From assembly GCA_963808815.1 (NCBI GenBank), contig CAWEGI010000002.1:122178-186177 (forward strand): DNA of 64,000 bases. The letters run 5' to 3'. Position 1 is the first letter of the stretch; each line of letters starts with the position of its first letter. The position numbers were made by a program, and so were the translations under genes. The notes beneath the pieces were generated by a model. The model saw only the letters and a program-made list of their open reading frames with translations. It ran no database searches and had not been told where the DNA came from. This stretch comes from DATBLE01 sp963808815 (lineage in GTDB: Bacteria; Actinomycetota; Thermoleophilia; Gaiellales; Gaiellaceae). Shown in pieces: positions 16,442-25,705 of this stretch.

Positions 16442-17653
16442 GTGTTGCGACTTCATCGCAAGCTCGTCTTGGTGTCGGGACTCGTTGCTGTCGTCCTGAC
16501 GATTGGAGTCTCTGCAGCGTCAAGCGGTGGCGCGACGTCGACAACTGTGGCGTCGGCGACAACTGGATCGTCGATGGGGTCCGGCTGTATTGCTCACCAC
16601 CCGACCTACGTGGAAGACGTGTTCGAGCCGAGCTATCTGGCCGGGTGCTCGGGTCATGACGAGCCGGAGCTCGATCCTGTGTCGAGCGCGCCCCACTCTG
16701 CCCAGGACCTGACGTGGAGGTTCGTGTTGCCGAGCGACGGCGCGTTTCCGGTGTCTGCGACCGGGCCGACCTTTTGGTTCGGCGGCACGGTCACAGACCC
16801 GAACAGTCTGTTCGGGCAGTCGTTCCTCGAGGTGCAGTTCTATCCCGATGCAATTGTCCGTAACTGCACGCCGAACGGTGGGTTCGTCGTCAGCTATGCC
16901 CCAAACACGTACACGGTCTGCTCACCGGTGTGGAGCATCCACACGACCGGGGTGAAGCCGGTCTTTCACGAGCCGGCCGCGTTCAACGCGATGCTGACGA
17001 CCGGCGCAAAGCACAAGCCGCTGATCATGCACGCGGGAGACACGATCGACATCCATTTCCACGTCGTCTCGCAGAGTGAGGGCTGGCACATCGACGTCAG
17101 GGACGAGGCCACGGGTGCTACCGGAACGATCGTCCTCAACAGCGCCGATGGGCCGCTTCTCCCTGCCTACGACACGCAAGAGATCGGTAACTCGCTTGGC
17201 TGGGGGATCGTGCACGACACCCCGAACTCGTTCGTCTGGGAGATCGGCCACACCTCACCGTTCACGAGTCCGGCTTCGCAGTTCTGCGTTCCCGGCCAGC
17301 TGATCTGTCAGTCCTTCAACGAGCCGGCATGGGCGGGCACATCGCCGATTCAGATCAAGTCGGTCACCTTCGGTGACGGCTCGCAGCCGACGAACTGGGC
17401 GGTCGTCTCCGACACCGGCGGCAAGGCAGAGGTACTTGGCAACTCATTCGTCGGCCCGACGGAATGCTCCGGATACGGGGGACCGTTCTGCATCTATCCC
17501 TGGTACTCACTCGGCGCTTCCGGCTTCCACTACGGCGTGGACTTCCCGGACAACACGAACAACTTCGGCCAGGCCGACCAGTTCGCACAGACCCAGCTCT
17601 GCGGCGGACCGTTCGGGCCCGACAGCACGTACTGCGCCAACATCGTCCAATAG
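16442..17653 (+). CDS. Large secreted protein of unknown function
   Basis: 403 residues from GTG 16442, chosen because GAGGGGAGGG directly precedes it; an in-frame ATG exists at 16415. A signal peptide (RKLVLVSGLVAVVLTIGVSAAS) is followed by a Ser/Thr linker and a beta-rich body with many Cys, Trp and Gly. Motifs such as HAGDTIDIHFHVVSQSEGWH and DTQEIGNSLGWG recall exported carbohydrate- or lipid-associated proteins, but I cannot name a family. A 12-bp terminator hairpin lies 18 bp after the stop. Confidence 0.65.
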   Translation: MLRLHRKLVLVSGLVAVVLTIGVSAASSGGATSTTVASATTGSSMGSGCIAHHPTYVEDVFEPSYLAGCSGHDEPELDPVSSAPHSAQDLTWRFVLPSDGAFPVSATGPTFWFGGTVTDPNSLFGQSFLEVQFYPDAIVRNCTPNGGFVVSYAPNTYTVCSPVWSIHTTGVKPVFHEPAAFNAMLTTGAKHKPLIMHAGDTIDIHFHVVSQSEGWHIDVRDEATGATGTIVLNSADGPLLPAYDTQEIGNSLGWGIVHDTPNSFVWEIGHTSPFTSPASQFCVPGQLICQSFNEPAWAGTSPIQIKSVTFGDGSQPTNWAVVSDTGGKAEVLGNSFVGPTECSGYGGPFCIYPWYSLGASGFHYGVDFPDNTNNFGQADQFAQTQLCGGPFGPDSTYCANIVQ

Positions 17654-17670
17654 ACAATGCCGTGAGACTG

Positions 17671-17698
17671 CAAGGGGCCTGCGAACGCAGGCCCCTTG
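17671..17698 (+). terminator. Terminator hairpin after the 16442 gene
   Basis: CAAGGGGCCTGC pairs perfectly with GCAGGCCCCTTG over 12 bp around a 4-nt loop. Confidence 0.65.
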
Positions 17699-17887
17699 TG
17701 GCTGGACACCCCATCGTTGCCGGCGATCTCGGACGCGGACTTCCTCTACGGGCCAAAGACCGCCTCCGGTGAGGACACCTTCGTTCTCTGCGAGATCAAC
17801 GCCCGCTCGACTTTCTCGTTCCCCGAACACGCAATGCCAACAGTCGCACAGGCCGCGCTCGACCAGATCGGGAAGTCAATCGCCTAG
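17696..17887 (+). pseudogene. C-terminal fragment resembling a Cj0069-like ATP-grasp protein
   Basis: The 63 residues include DADFLYGPKTASGEDTFVLC and EINARSTFSFPEHAMPTVA. I recall these as the C-terminal end of Cj0069-type ATP-grasp proteins. Only the end of the gene is present, starting within the terminator hairpin of the previous gene and lacking a start site. It is therefore a remnant left by a deletion or insertion. The family call is from memory and moderately certain. Confidence 0.45.
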
Positions 17888-18227
17888 GCGATCTTCGAAC
17901 TAGCGGGCGGTACGCCCCCGTTGCGTCTCGATCCACGTCCAGGCCGGGAGAGGCGAAGGCCTGCCGCAGCTCAGAGAAGTACCGCCCAAGATGATCATCT
18001 CAAATTTCGATTACGCACCCACCGCTGAGCCTACGATCGGGCTGATCACTCTTCTTGGACGACTCAATCGGGGGGGTAAATAGGACTGCGCGGTACCCGG
18101 ACGCCTGAGGCCTAAAAAAACCCGGGGTGACAGGAGTCAAGTCCGCGCGGAGGGCTTCCCGCCGGGGGCCCTGGCGTGGAGCACACTAGGTCAGGCGAAC
18201 GTCAAGCGTCTCCGGATGCCAGTCAAG
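17888..18227. other. Intergenic stretch without a recognised gene
   Basis: 340 bp between the gene fragment and the end of the cyclase gene. It contains a G-run, an A7 run at 18114-18120 and no ORF with a start site. It marks the accessory/core transition. Confidence 0.4.
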
Positions 18228-21158
18228 TTAGGTCCATTGGTCGAGCAGCGCGCGCGCGCGTGCAGCGTCGGGAACGTCGCGCTTGTGCTCGTACCGTGAG
18301 AGCGCCTGCTCGAGCGCGCCGACAGCCTGGTCGCGTTTACCGCCGGCTGCGAGCACCTCGGCGAGGTCGCCAAGTGCGTCGCCCTGGGTCACCGGCGAGT
18401 CGCTTCGCAGGGAGATGTCAACTGCCTCGCGCGCGAGCCGTTCGGCCTCAGTGTGCCGCCCACGTGCTGAAAGTACGAGGGCCTGTGTCTGCCGCCAGAG
18501 GTGCTGGGTCATGATGTCTTCCTCGTTGCCAAGCTCTCGTCCTCGTCGAGCAAGCGGTTCGGCCTCGTCGTGGCGCCCGAGCGCGCAGAGGACCCGTCCG
18601 AGCATCGGCGCATAGGTCGACAGCTCACCGCTGTTGCCGATCGCCTCGAGCCGGTCGCAGGCGTCGCGCAGCTGAGAGGCTGCGAGCTCGTCGTCGCCCG
18701 CTCGACGCGCGATCTCGGCGAGCCATGCTCCGGTGGTGGCATGGCCGTGCTCGAGAAGGCGCTCTCCCGAAGGCAGCGCGACCGCTTGGGCCTCTTCGAT
18801 CCGGCCGAGCATCGCGAGTAGAATCCCTCGCATCAGGAGGGCGCCCGCATGTTGCTCGCCCGCGAGAACGTTGTCGAGCGTCCCCAACGCTTCGTCAGCC
18901 GGCCGCGGGCCGAAGGCCAGCGCAACTCCCAGCCCGATGGTGAATGCGCCGTGGGGTGGACGGCCGGTGTTGCGTTGGTGCCGAAACGCCGCCTCGATAG
19001 CCTGGGCCCACTGCTCGTACTGCTGACGCATGTTGGCGACCCAGGCGAGCGCGACCCAGACGCGTGCTATGCCGTCGTCGTCGTCTTCAGCCTCGAGCAG
19101 CGGCAGCGCTTGGTGGCCGAGCCGCTCGATCTCGTCGGCTGAGCCTCGGTTGTAGTTCAGGCGCGCGGCGGCGGCGACTGTGCGGGCCAGCGCAATGTCC
19201 GCCTCGTTTCCCGTCGCCTCAGCGCGCTCGGCGGCACCTTCCGCAACCTCGACTCCTCGCGCGAGGTCGGTCCAGTAGAGCGCATTCGTGAGCTCGAGCT
19301 CGAGGCGGAGGTCGAGCCGGAAAGCGCGGGTGAGCGAGAGTCCACGCTCGAGCAGCGCTGCCGCGGTGCTTTCGTCGCCGCGCCAGGCGGCCCGCATGCC
19401 TGCGGCGCCAAGCCGCTCCCCGGCAGCGGTGGCGAGCTCTGTGTTGTCTTCTCCGAGCTCGTCGAGGTAGCGGGCGGCCTGCTCGAAGTGGTAGCCGAGG
19501 AGCTCGTCGAGCTCGATGAGTTGGGTGCCGTGCTTCTCGAGCCACTCCGCGAACCGCTCGTGCAGGTCGGCGCGGACGCTCTTCGGCAGTGCGTCGTAGG
19601 CCGTATCTCGGAGTAGCAGGTGGTGGAACCGGAAGGCGTCCTCTCCGGGAAGCTGCGTCCGCTCGGGGCGGATGAGCCCCTTGCGCACGAGTGCGGCGAG
19701 CGTCGGTGTGACCTGACCGTCCGCCGACAGCGCCTGGACTGCGCCGCGGTGGAAGATCTCGCCCTCGATCGCGCCGTGCTCGAGGACGGCGCGCTCGGGT
19801 GCCTCGAGCTGGTCGAGACGAGTCGCGAGGAGCGCCCGGAGGCTGGCCGGGACGTCGACGTCGCCGTCCGTCTCGCGAGCCAACGCCACCATCTCGGTCA
19901 GGAAGAGCGGGTTCCCGCCGGCTGCGCGAGCGATCCGCGCGCGCAGGTCGTCATCGAATGTCTCCGGTAGAAGCTCGTCTGCCTCGTCGGCTGCGAGGGG
20001 GTCGAGCCGGATCGGCGCCCGCCAGGACGGGCGGCGCTCGATCAGCTCCGGCCGTGCCATGCAGAGCAGGAGTAGCGGCGCGTCACGAGTGAGCAGGGCG
20101 GCCGCCTCCACGAGGTCGAGGAACCCGTCTTCGGCCCACTGGATGTCGTCGAACTGCACAACGACTGGGGCCTGTTCTTCGAGGAGCTTGCGGAAGGCCC
20201 AGGCGATCTCCTCGGCGCTCGTGCTGGCGTCGCTCTCGCCCAGGAGCGAGCGGATCGACGCCGCTGCAGACGGGTCCGAGGGAAGTGCTCTCAGTTGCTT
20301 GACCACCTCCACCAGCGGCCAGTAGGTGATGCCTTCCCCGTACGGAAGACAACGGCCGCTCACCACGCGACTGTCGATCGCCGCGAGCGCTTCCGTCACC
20401 AGCCGGGACTTGCCCACCCCTGCCTCGCCGACGATGGTGACCAGCTCGCACTGTGCCCCGGCGCGGGCCTGCTCCCAGCTGGCGCGGATGTGCTCGAGCT
20501 CACGGTCCCGACCGACGAAGCGAGTCTCGTGCGAACGCTCGGGCACGGGTAGCACGGAAACAAGCCGGTACGCGGCCACCGGCTCGGCCTTGCCCTTCAA
20601 CGTGAGTGGATCGACCGGCTCCGCCTCGACGGCGGCGCGAACGAGCTCCATCGTCGGTGCGCCGATAAGGAGGTCACCGGGCGCTGCCGCCTGCTCGAGG
20701 CGGGCGGCGGTGTTGACCGCGTCTCCGGTGGCGAGCCGCTCCGACGTGCCTGTCACCACCTCGCCCGTGTTCACGCCGATCCGGCCGCGGATGCCGAGTG
20801 CGGGCAGCGCGTCCCGCATCTCGACGGCCGCGCGGCAGGCACGCAGCGCGTCGTCCTCGTGCGTCAGCGGGACGCCGAACACCGCCATCACCGCGTCGCC
20901 GATGAACTTCTCCACCGTGCCGCCGTGCGACTCGACGATCGTCTTCATCCGCTCGAAGTAGCGTGCCAGCAGCGCGCGTAAGGCCTCGGGGTCGGTCGAC
21001 TCACCGAGCGCCGTCGACCCGGTGACGTCGCTGAAGACCACGGTGACCGTCTTGCGGACTTCGCGCTCAGAAGGCGTGGTTGCGAGCGCCGCGCCACAGT
21101 CCATGCAGAAGCGCGCGTCCGGCGGATTGTCCTGCCCGCAGCTCGCACAGGTGAGCAC
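18228..21158 (-). CDS. Zinc-ribbon class III cyclase / AAA-type ATPase / TPR regulator
   Basis: 976 residues in three parts. An N-terminal zinc ribbon (CASCGQ, then CMDCGA) precedes a class III nucleotide cyclase domain (about 35-200). The two metal-binding Asp lie in VVFSDVTGST and KFIGDAVMAVFG, and the Asn/Arg of NTAARLE are retained, so catalysis is possible. Next is a P-loop ATPase of the AfsR/MalT type with GEAGVGKSR (about 241-249) and a QFDDIQWAED Walker B region. The C-terminal half is tetratricopeptide-like helical repeats. Such proteins are cytoplasmic signal integrators. The ligand is unknown. It has no operon partners. Confidence 0.82.
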   Translation of the reverse strand: MLTCASCGQDNPPDARFCMDCGAALATTPSEREVRKTVTVVFSDVTGSTALGESTDPEALRALLARYFERMKTIVESHGGTVEKFIGDAVMAVFGVPLTHEDDALRACRAAVEMRDALPALGIRGRIGVNTGEVVTGTSERLATGDAVNTAARLEQAAAPGDLLIGAPTMELVRAAVEAEPVDPLTLKGKAEPVAAYRLVSVLPVPERSHETRFVGRDRELEHIRASWEQARAGAQCELVTIVGEAGVGKSRLVTEALAAIDSRVVSGRCLPYGEGITYWPLVEVVKQLRALPSDPSAAASIRSLLGESDASTSAEEIAWAFRKLLEEQAPVVVQFDDIQWAEDGFLDLVEAAALLTRDAPLLLLCMARPELIERRPSWRAPIRLDPLAADEADELLPETFDDDLRARIARAAGGNPLFLTEMVALARETDGDVDVPASLRALLATRLDQLEAPERAVLEHGAIEGEIFHRGAVQALSADGQVTPTLAALVRKGLIRPERTQLPGEDAFRFHHLLLRDTAYDALPKSVRADLHERFAEWLEKHGTQLIELDELLGYHFEQAARYLDELGEDNTELATAAGERLGAAGMRAAWRGDESTAAALLERGLSLTRAFRLDLRLELELTNALYWTDLARGVEVAEGAAERAEATGNEADIALARTVAAAARLNYNRGSADEIERLGHQALPLLEAEDDDDGIARVWVALAWVANMRQQYEQWAQAIEAAFRHQRNTGRPPHGAFTIGLGVALAFGPRPADEALGTLDNVLAGEQHAGALLMRGILLAMLGRIEEAQAVALPSGERLLEHGHATTGAWLAEIARRAGDDELAASQLRDACDRLEAIGNSGELSTYAPMLGRVLCALGRHDEAEPLARRGRELGNEEDIMTQHLWRQTQALVLSARGRHTEAERLAREAVDISLRSDSPVTQGDALGDLAEVLAAGGKRDQAVGALEQALSRYEHKRDVPDAARARALLDQWT

Positions 21159-21279
21159 GAGCTGAGGCTAAGACATCGCCGGGGAATTCCAAAGCTGCGG
21201 TACGCAGCCGACAAGGCCTCTGGCATGTGCCAGCGTGCCGTCCCTCGGCCATCCGAATCCGGGGAATCCGTGGCGGCCT

Positions 21280-21618
21280 TCAGCCTCCGTCCGCACTGCT
21301 ACCGAGAACGACGTTTGGCGGGATCGGTTCGAACCAGACCCGCGACCAGATCAGCGGATGGTCTTTTCTCTTGCCGTTCGTCTTCTCTGCAGCAGCGCGG
21401 AGGTTGCAGGTTGCGTGTGAGGGGCCGAGGTAGCCGCGGCGGTCGTCTCTGTGGTCGAGGTGCCAGGGCTGGCCGGGTTCGATCAGTTGGCCGCAGCGGC
21501 AGCAGTTGACTGTGCCGGTGGCGACGAGTGGTTCGAGCTGGCGCCGGCGGGCGACGTGTGCGTTGGTGTAGCCGCGGGCGTGCCGGCTTGCCTGGCGCTT
21601 CTTCCTTGCGGCGCTCAT
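21280..21618 (-). CDS. HNH endonuclease-like protein of a mobile element (copy 1)
   Basis: 112 residues, very basic N-terminus (MSAARKKRQASRHARGYT). A zinc-binding CCRCGQ pair and the HNH core WHLDHRDDRRGYLGPSHATC give the expected His/Asp/Asn-type metal site. HNH proteins nick or cut DNA and are common in phages and integrative elements. It follows a degenerate excisionase-like HTH ORF. The pair recurs on the plus strand at 60021-60566 with near-identical protein sequence. Confidence 0.75.
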   Translation of the reverse strand: MSAARKKRQASRHARGYTNAHVARRRQLEPLVATGTVNCCRCGQLIEPGQPWHLDHRDDRRGYLGPSHATCNLRAAAEKTNGKRKDHPLIWSRVWFEPIPPNVVLGSSADGG

Positions 21619-21659
21619 GCGAGGAGCCGCCCGTCAGGGGCCGATGCCCGGCCGATCCG

Positions 21660-21850
21660 TTGTCAGTGTCGTACTCCTGCCCGTGCCGATCGAGAACTGA
21701 TCGCGGGATGCGGATCGCACCGCTCTCCGAGAGTCGTATGGCTGGCAGCGTTCCTCGTTCGACCTCGCGGCGGTCGTTGCGCTGGGCGAGGCCCGAGCTT
21801 CTCTCGCAGGCGAGGATGGATTCTGGCGTGAGCGGTCGCACTTGCTTCAC
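21660..21850 (-). pseudogene. Degenerate excisionase-like HTH gene (copy 1)
   Basis: Reads MKQVRPLTPES, then VERGTLPAIRLSESGAIRI and RSVLDRHGQE. The second half matches the intact HTH protein at 60021-60203 (VERGQLPAVRLSETCAIRI), but the helix-turn-helix half is scrambled and no stop follows HGQE, so the frame runs on across the HNH gene. Probably decayed or frame-shifted. Confidence 0.5.
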
Positions 21851-22042
21851 TCTGTTGCATACCGAACCCAGTATCCGGACGGTTCCGAAACCTGTGACAG
21901 GTGGGATCCTGTGCGGTCGCTACGCTCGGCTTGCGTCCGTCCAGACGTTCCGCGGCGGCCCGGGGCCTAAGGCTCCGGGCCAAAGCGTCAGACGTGCGGG
22001 GACGGCGGGAAGGTCGAAAGGAATCGAACGAATGGACGGAGA

Positions 22043-22807
22043 ATGCAGGGCCCGGATGAAGTAGGCGTTCTGACGCTTGGGCAGCTCCTAGATCTGGGGC
22101 GACGCGTCGAGCAGAGCGGCCTCGAGAGCCTGTCAAGCGCAGAGCGGCAGGCATACGAGCAGGCGCGGGAGTGGGCCGCGCGGCAGCTCGCTCCTCTCCA
22201 GCCCCTCTTTCAGAGGCTTCAGCAGCAAGCGCGTCGGGCGGCGGCCATCCAGGGCTGCGATTGTTCGGACGTGATTGAAAAGTACGGCGAGCGGTACCGA
22301 GAACTCACGGCAGCCGACGTCATCGAGCAAGGCCGGGATGGGCTACGCGGGCGTCGCGCACTCGATGCGGCTCTCGCAGCAAGGGTGCGATCAGTCGCGA
22401 CCGCGCCCCCCAGCAACGTTGCCAATCGCGCGCCCCATGCCGTCGCCGCCCATCCCCGCGAGCGCTCCTCGCGGCGGGCGGGACGCTCCTCGCGGGCGTC
22501 GCCGGCACGACCAGACGACCCTGAACCTGAACCGCCAGGTCTAGCTGGGCGACGCGTCTGCGCGTGCGGCTGCGGCCGCGTGATCGCACGAGTAGCGCAG
22601 CGAGGTCCTCAGCCGGAGACCGTGGACGCTAGCTGTCGACAGCGCCTTTCGCGGCAGCGGAAGCATGACCGGTCGATCCCGGAGCACGAGCCGCTCGTCA
22701 TCGACGAGATCCGCGCGGGCCGGCTTGCGCCGTACCAAGCGATTCTGTGGGTCGTCTTTCCGGACCTGTCCCGGCAGCGCTATCCAAATCGGGTGGTGAC
22801 CGCGTGA
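22043..22807 (+). CDS. Element protein with C-terminal zinc finger
   Basis: 254 residues from ATG 22043. The N-terminal 120 residues are helical (AERQAYEQAREWAARQ, LQQQARRAAAIQGCDC) and resemble a coiled coil. A low-complexity Arg/Pro/Ala linker follows. Then comes a CACGCGRVI segment with a distant CRQR, the pattern of phage-type zinc fingers that bind DNA. The tail contains EIRAGRLAPYQAILW. It overlaps the next ORF by GTGA, starting a three-gene operon of the integrated element. Function unknown. Confidence 0.55.
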   Translation: MQGPDEVGVLTLGQLLDLGRRVEQSGLESLSSAERQAYEQAREWAARQLAPLQPLFQRLQQQARRAAAIQGCDCSDVIEKYGERYRELTAADVIEQGRDGLRGRRALDAALAARVRSVATAPPSNVANRAPHAVAAHPRERSSRRAGRSSRASPARPDDPEPEPPGLAGRRVCACGCGRVIARVAQRGPQPETVDASCRQRLSRQRKHDRSIPEHEPLVIDEIRAGRLAPYQAILWVVFPDLSRQRYPNRVVTA

Positions 22808-22962
22808 CTGCGGGCCAGCTGCTCCGTGATCTGGTCTCGCGGGTGGTCAGCGCTCAGGAGGCGCTCGAGGGCGGCGATACGGGCTTGGCTTTCGCGATCC
22901 TTGTCGAGCTCGAGGCTGATGTTGTCGCGAGCCTGGCTGCGCTCTCGCCGGAGGCGGCGTGA
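22804..22962 (+). CDS. 52-residue element protein
   Basis: GTG 22804 overlaps the preceding stop (GTGA) and its own stop overlaps the next GTG (GTGA at 22959-22962), so it is translationally coupled on both sides. Helical and acidic (AQEALEGGDTGLAFAILVEL); no family recognised. Perhaps an adaptor or regulator for the ATPase that follows. Confidence 0.5.
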   Translation: MTAGQLLRDLVSRVVSAQEALEGGDTGLAFAILVELEADVVASLAALSPEAA

Positions 22963-23987
22963 TCGAGGAGAAGCCGCTCCGCACTGTCGGCCTCGACCGG
23001 ATCGAAATGCGCTCGATCCAATACCTCGAGAAGCCACTGGTCCAGGACTGCGCGTTCACACTCCTCGCCGGCCCGAAGGGCGTCGGCAAGGGGACGTGGC
23101 TCGCCGGAGAGACGGCGAAGATGACGACCGGCGCCTACAACGGCCACCCGGCGCGGAACGCGCTGATCGTCTCGTCTGAGGACAGCGCCTCCGTCGACCT
23201 CAAGCCGCGCGCGATCGCCGCCGGCGCCGACCCGGCCCGAATCCACGTCGTCATGGAGCACTTCGTTCTGCCCGCCGACCTCGCCCGGCTCGAACAAACC
23301 GCGCTCGTGGTTGGCGACGTCGGCCTGGTCGTCCTCGACCCGATCGGCAACCACCTCGGCGGCGCCGACACCGATAAGGAAGGTGCCGTCCGCTTCGCCG
23401 CCCAAGGCTTGAACCGGCTCGCGGACAAACTCGCCTGCGTCGTCCTCGGCGTCCGGCACATCGGCAAGAGCCGCGAGAACGGCGCCCTCGCCTCCGTCCT
23501 CGGCTCAACCGCCTGGGTCGACCTCCCCCGCTGCGTCCTCGCGTTCGCCGCCGACGACGAAGACCCATTCGGCTTTCACGTCGAGATCGTCGCCGGCAAC
23601 CGCTCCGGCCGAGGCGCCGGCCGCGTCTATCGAATCGAACTCGTCGACGTAGGCCTCCTCGAACCCGTCACCAAGGCCGTGCTCGAGGGCGACTCCGCCA
23701 AGCACGTGGACGACCTCCTCGCGACCAAGCGGCGCACATCGAAGTCCCAGTCCGCCCGCGACCTGATCCTCGACATCCTCGAGAACGAAGGCGACCAGGA
23801 ATCAGACGCACTCGACGCCCGCGTCGCACGAGAAGCAGGCATCACCGCCAAGACCGTCCGCAACCTCCGAGGTGAACTCAAGAACGAAGGCCTCGTCAAG
23901 GCCGTTCCCGTCAACAGCCAGGCCGGCGCATTCGACCACTGGACCGTCGTCCGCACCGCCGCGCCCCGACCAGCACGAGCCGCCTAG
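22959..23987 (+). CDS. RepA/RecA-like ATPase of an integrative element
   Basis: 342 residues. Walker A GPKGVGKGT (about residues 37-45), an SSEDSA strand, a Walker B-like VVLDPIG (about 125) and a GVRHIGKS sensor region identify a RecA-fold AAA_25/RepA-type ATPase as found in plasmids and integrative elements. There it acts as helicase or loader in replication. The last 90 residues form a winged helix (DARVAREAGITAKTVRNLRGEL) that probably binds the element origin. Start GTG 22959 is coupled to the preceding gene. Confidence 0.75.
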   Translation: MIEEKPLRTVGLDRIEMRSIQYLEKPLVQDCAFTLLAGPKGVGKGTWLAGETAKMTTGAYNGHPARNALIVSSEDSASVDLKPRAIAAGADPARIHVVMEHFVLPADLARLEQTALVVGDVGLVVLDPIGNHLGGADTDKEGAVRFAAQGLNRLADKLACVVLGVRHIGKSRENGALASVLGSTAWVDLPRCVLAFAADDEDPFGFHVEIVAGNRSGRGAGRVYRIELVDVGLLEPVTKAVLEGDSAKHVDDLLATKRRTSKSQSARDLILDILENEGDQESDALDARVAREAGITAKTVRNLRGELKNEGLVKAVPVNSQAGAFDHWTVVRTAAPRPARAA

Positions 23988-24198
23988 TGCCCGAGTTCTC
24001 CCTAGGTGCAGGCAGTCAGGCTCTGGCACCCGAATGCCCGACTACATATGGCTTAGATAGCAAAGCGCCCGAATATAGGAGTAGTAGAGGCACAGGGGGG
24101 CACCCGGGCACTCGTCACCGGCCCATCCCAAGCGTTGACCCCGCGGTCAGGAAATACCCCCGCGCAGTTCTGAAGTCCTCGAGCGCGAAGGAGCACAC
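23988..24198. other. AT-richer intergenic region of the element
   Basis: 211 bp. It contains the relatively AT-rich TAGATAGCAAAGCGCCCGAA and a GGTGACGAGTGCCCGGGTGC-like inverted segment (opposite strand). It could hold the element origin or a promoter for the HNH operon. No ORF. Confidence 0.3.
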
Positions 24199-24496
24199 AT
24201 GACCACGCGCCGAGCCTGCCTCGTCTGCGGCCACCGCACTGCCCAACAACTCACGCTGCGCCAAGCACCAGGTGCCGCCCGTCCCTCGGCACCGCCAGTA
24301 CCGAAAGCTCCGCGAGCGGCTGAACACTGCACACCCCTACTGCCACATCTGCGGCCAACCCTTCAACGATCCGGCCGACCCGGCCGTCCTCGACCACGTC
24401 CGACCTAGAGCCCACGGCGGCAGCGACGACGAGAGCAACCTCCTGCCCGCCCATCGCTCGTGCAATGGAGCGAAAGGCGCCCGGATCCGGTGGTGA
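24199..24496 (+). CDS. HNH endonuclease, probable one-base frameshift near its start
   Basis: ATG 24199 starts a zinc-knuckle segment (RACLVCGHRT). About 17 codons later the frame changes (near 24254); one extra base explains it. The C-terminal part then reads YCHICGQPF and the canonical HNH core LDHVRPRAHGGSDDESNLLPAHRSCN. All zinc and catalytic residues are present, so the enzyme is probably functional in the organism. Alternatively translation begins at GTG 24272. The GTGA overlap at 24493-24496 couples it to the next gene. Confidence 0.65.
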
Positions 24497-24846
24497 AGAC
24501 AGCCCATATAGGGGGAGGGAGGGGCCTCGAAGACGTCGGAGGTGCGCGGACACCCCGACACGGATTGGCCTGGTGGTGTCGGGATTGTCAGCGGGAGGCG
24601 CAGCGTGTGTGGCGTCTCGGTCACCGGGACGCGGTCGAGGTGCATAACGCTGGCCGTCGCGTGGGCCTGCGGGAGCTCGTCTGTTCGGAGTGTGGCCGGT
24701 CGTTCAGGGCGCAGGCGTCGGCGAAGGTCTGCTCGAGGCGATGCAAGGATCGCCGCTACGCGCGGTTGCATCCGGAGGCCGAGAGGGCGAGGCAGGCGCG
24801 GAAGTACGCGCGCCGGCGGGCTCGCGCGAGGCGCGGCGAGGCGTGA
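24493..24846 (+). CDS. Double zinc-finger protein of the element
   Basis: 117 residues from GTG 24493, overlapping the HNH stop. It has a CRDCQRE pair and a second finger CSECGRSFRAQASAKVCSRRC, then a strongly basic tail (ARQARKYARRRARARRGEA). This fits a nucleic-acid-binding protein such as those beside phage HNH and terminase genes. Catalytic function is not evident. Confidence 0.55.
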   Translation: MKTAHIGGGRGLEDVGGARTPRHGLAWWCRDCQREAQRVWRLGHRDAVEVHNAGRRVGLRELVCSECGRSFRAQASAKVCSRRCKDRRYARLHPEAERARQARKYARRRARARRGEA

Positions 24847-24848
24847 GG

Positions 24849-25055
24849 CTAGTCGACGAAGAGTTCGGCCCGGAGCGGCGGGTTGTCGTCCGGCCATACG
24901 TCGGTCACGCGGGCGCGGTCGCCATGCTCGTCGATCTCGATGACGTCGCCGACGTCCGGGAGGTTTCCGTCTTGGCTTTCGTACTGGCCGGTGCCGGTGG
25001 TTTTTCCGTCTGGCTGAACGAGTTGCACGTCGAACGTCTTCACGGTTGGAAGCAT
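24849..25055 (-). CDS. Small acidic protein of unknown function
   Basis: 68 residues on the opposite strand, ending 2 bp from the zinc-finger gene. It is acidic and beta-rich (VGDVIEIDEHGDRARVTDVW). ATG at 25055 was chosen because the upstream in-frame sequence is low-complexity Arg/Pro. No family recognised. It could be an element accessory such as an anti-restriction or regulatory protein, but nothing in the sequence proves it. Confidence 0.45.
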   Translation of the reverse strand: MLPTVKTFDVQLVQPDGKTTGTGQYESQDGNLPDVGDVIEIDEHGDRARVTDVWPDDNPPLRAELFVD

Positions 25056-25069
25056 AGGGCGGGAGCGGC

Positions 25070-25291
25070 GTGAGCGATCGTCTGCTCGAGGCAACCGAGG
25101 TTGCCGAGTTGCTCTCGGTGCCTGTCGGCTGGGTGCGCGAGCACACCCGGTCTGGGGCGATCCCGCATGTGCCGCTCGGCAGGTACGTCCGCTACGACCG
25201 CGGCGAGGTGCTCGCGTGGGTCGAGTCGCTGAAGACTGGCGGCGGCCCTGCGTTCCGTCGACACCATCCAATTGGGCGGGTGCCCGGATGA
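25070..25291 (+). CDS. Excisionase-like helix-turn-helix protein
   Basis: 73 residues from GTG 25070. The N-terminal half is a MerR/excisionase-type winged helix (LEATEVAELLSVPVGWVREH, then GAIPHVPLGRYVRY and RGEVLAWVE). These proteins bind attachment sites and steer integrase toward excision, or repress the element. Position about 440 bp upstream of the integrase supports this. Divergent from the 24849-25055 gene. Confidence 0.7.
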   Translation: MSDRLLEATEVAELLSVPVGWVREHTRSGAIPHVPLGRYVRYDRGEVLAWVESLKTGGGPAFRRHHPIGRVPG

Positions 25292-25596
25292 TTGCCCGGG
25301 CAAGGGAGAGAGGTCGCCCTGACGGCACAGCGGCGCACCCGCCCGCGGGCACTAAAGCGCAGATCCGGACGCGTCGCTTTTTCTGGTCGCTCTGTAAAGG
25401 GTTCGTTAGGGCCGGTTACCGAGCGGGCAACACGGAAATAACGTGTCTGGCGGGCTGCCTTGAGAGGGGCTGATGGTCGGGATGAGCCGTCGATCAGCTG
25501 GCACAGGGCGGCCTGCCTAGCGTCCGACAGCCGCCCGGCACCTGCATGCCCGCCCTTCCTTTCGTCCGCGCTCGATGGCATGATCGCGCCGTGCGT
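25292..25596. other. Non-coding spacer between excisionase and integrase
   Basis: Roughly 300 bp without a supportable gene. It is a plausible location for the integrase promoter and Xis/Int arm sites; the palindromes are listed separately. Confidence 0.35.
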
Positions 25597-25705
25597 ATAT
25601 GGGACGCACACCCTCCGGTATCGCTGCAAGGATGCGCTCGGCTCTCCGGCCGGCGCCCATATCGCCGTGCCGGAGGGCCGTAGTGCGGAAGGAGGCCATA
25701 TGGCC
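25597..25705. promoter_or_regulatory. Interleaved palindromes upstream of the integrase
   Basis: ATATGGG (25597-25603) pairs with CCCATAT (25656-25662), and CCCTCCGG (25611-25618) with CCGGAGGG (25670-25677), crossing each other. GGCCATATGGCC (25694-25705) is a perfect 12-bp palindrome that contains the start of a leader ORF. Together they look like operator or recombination-accessory sites. Confidence 0.45.
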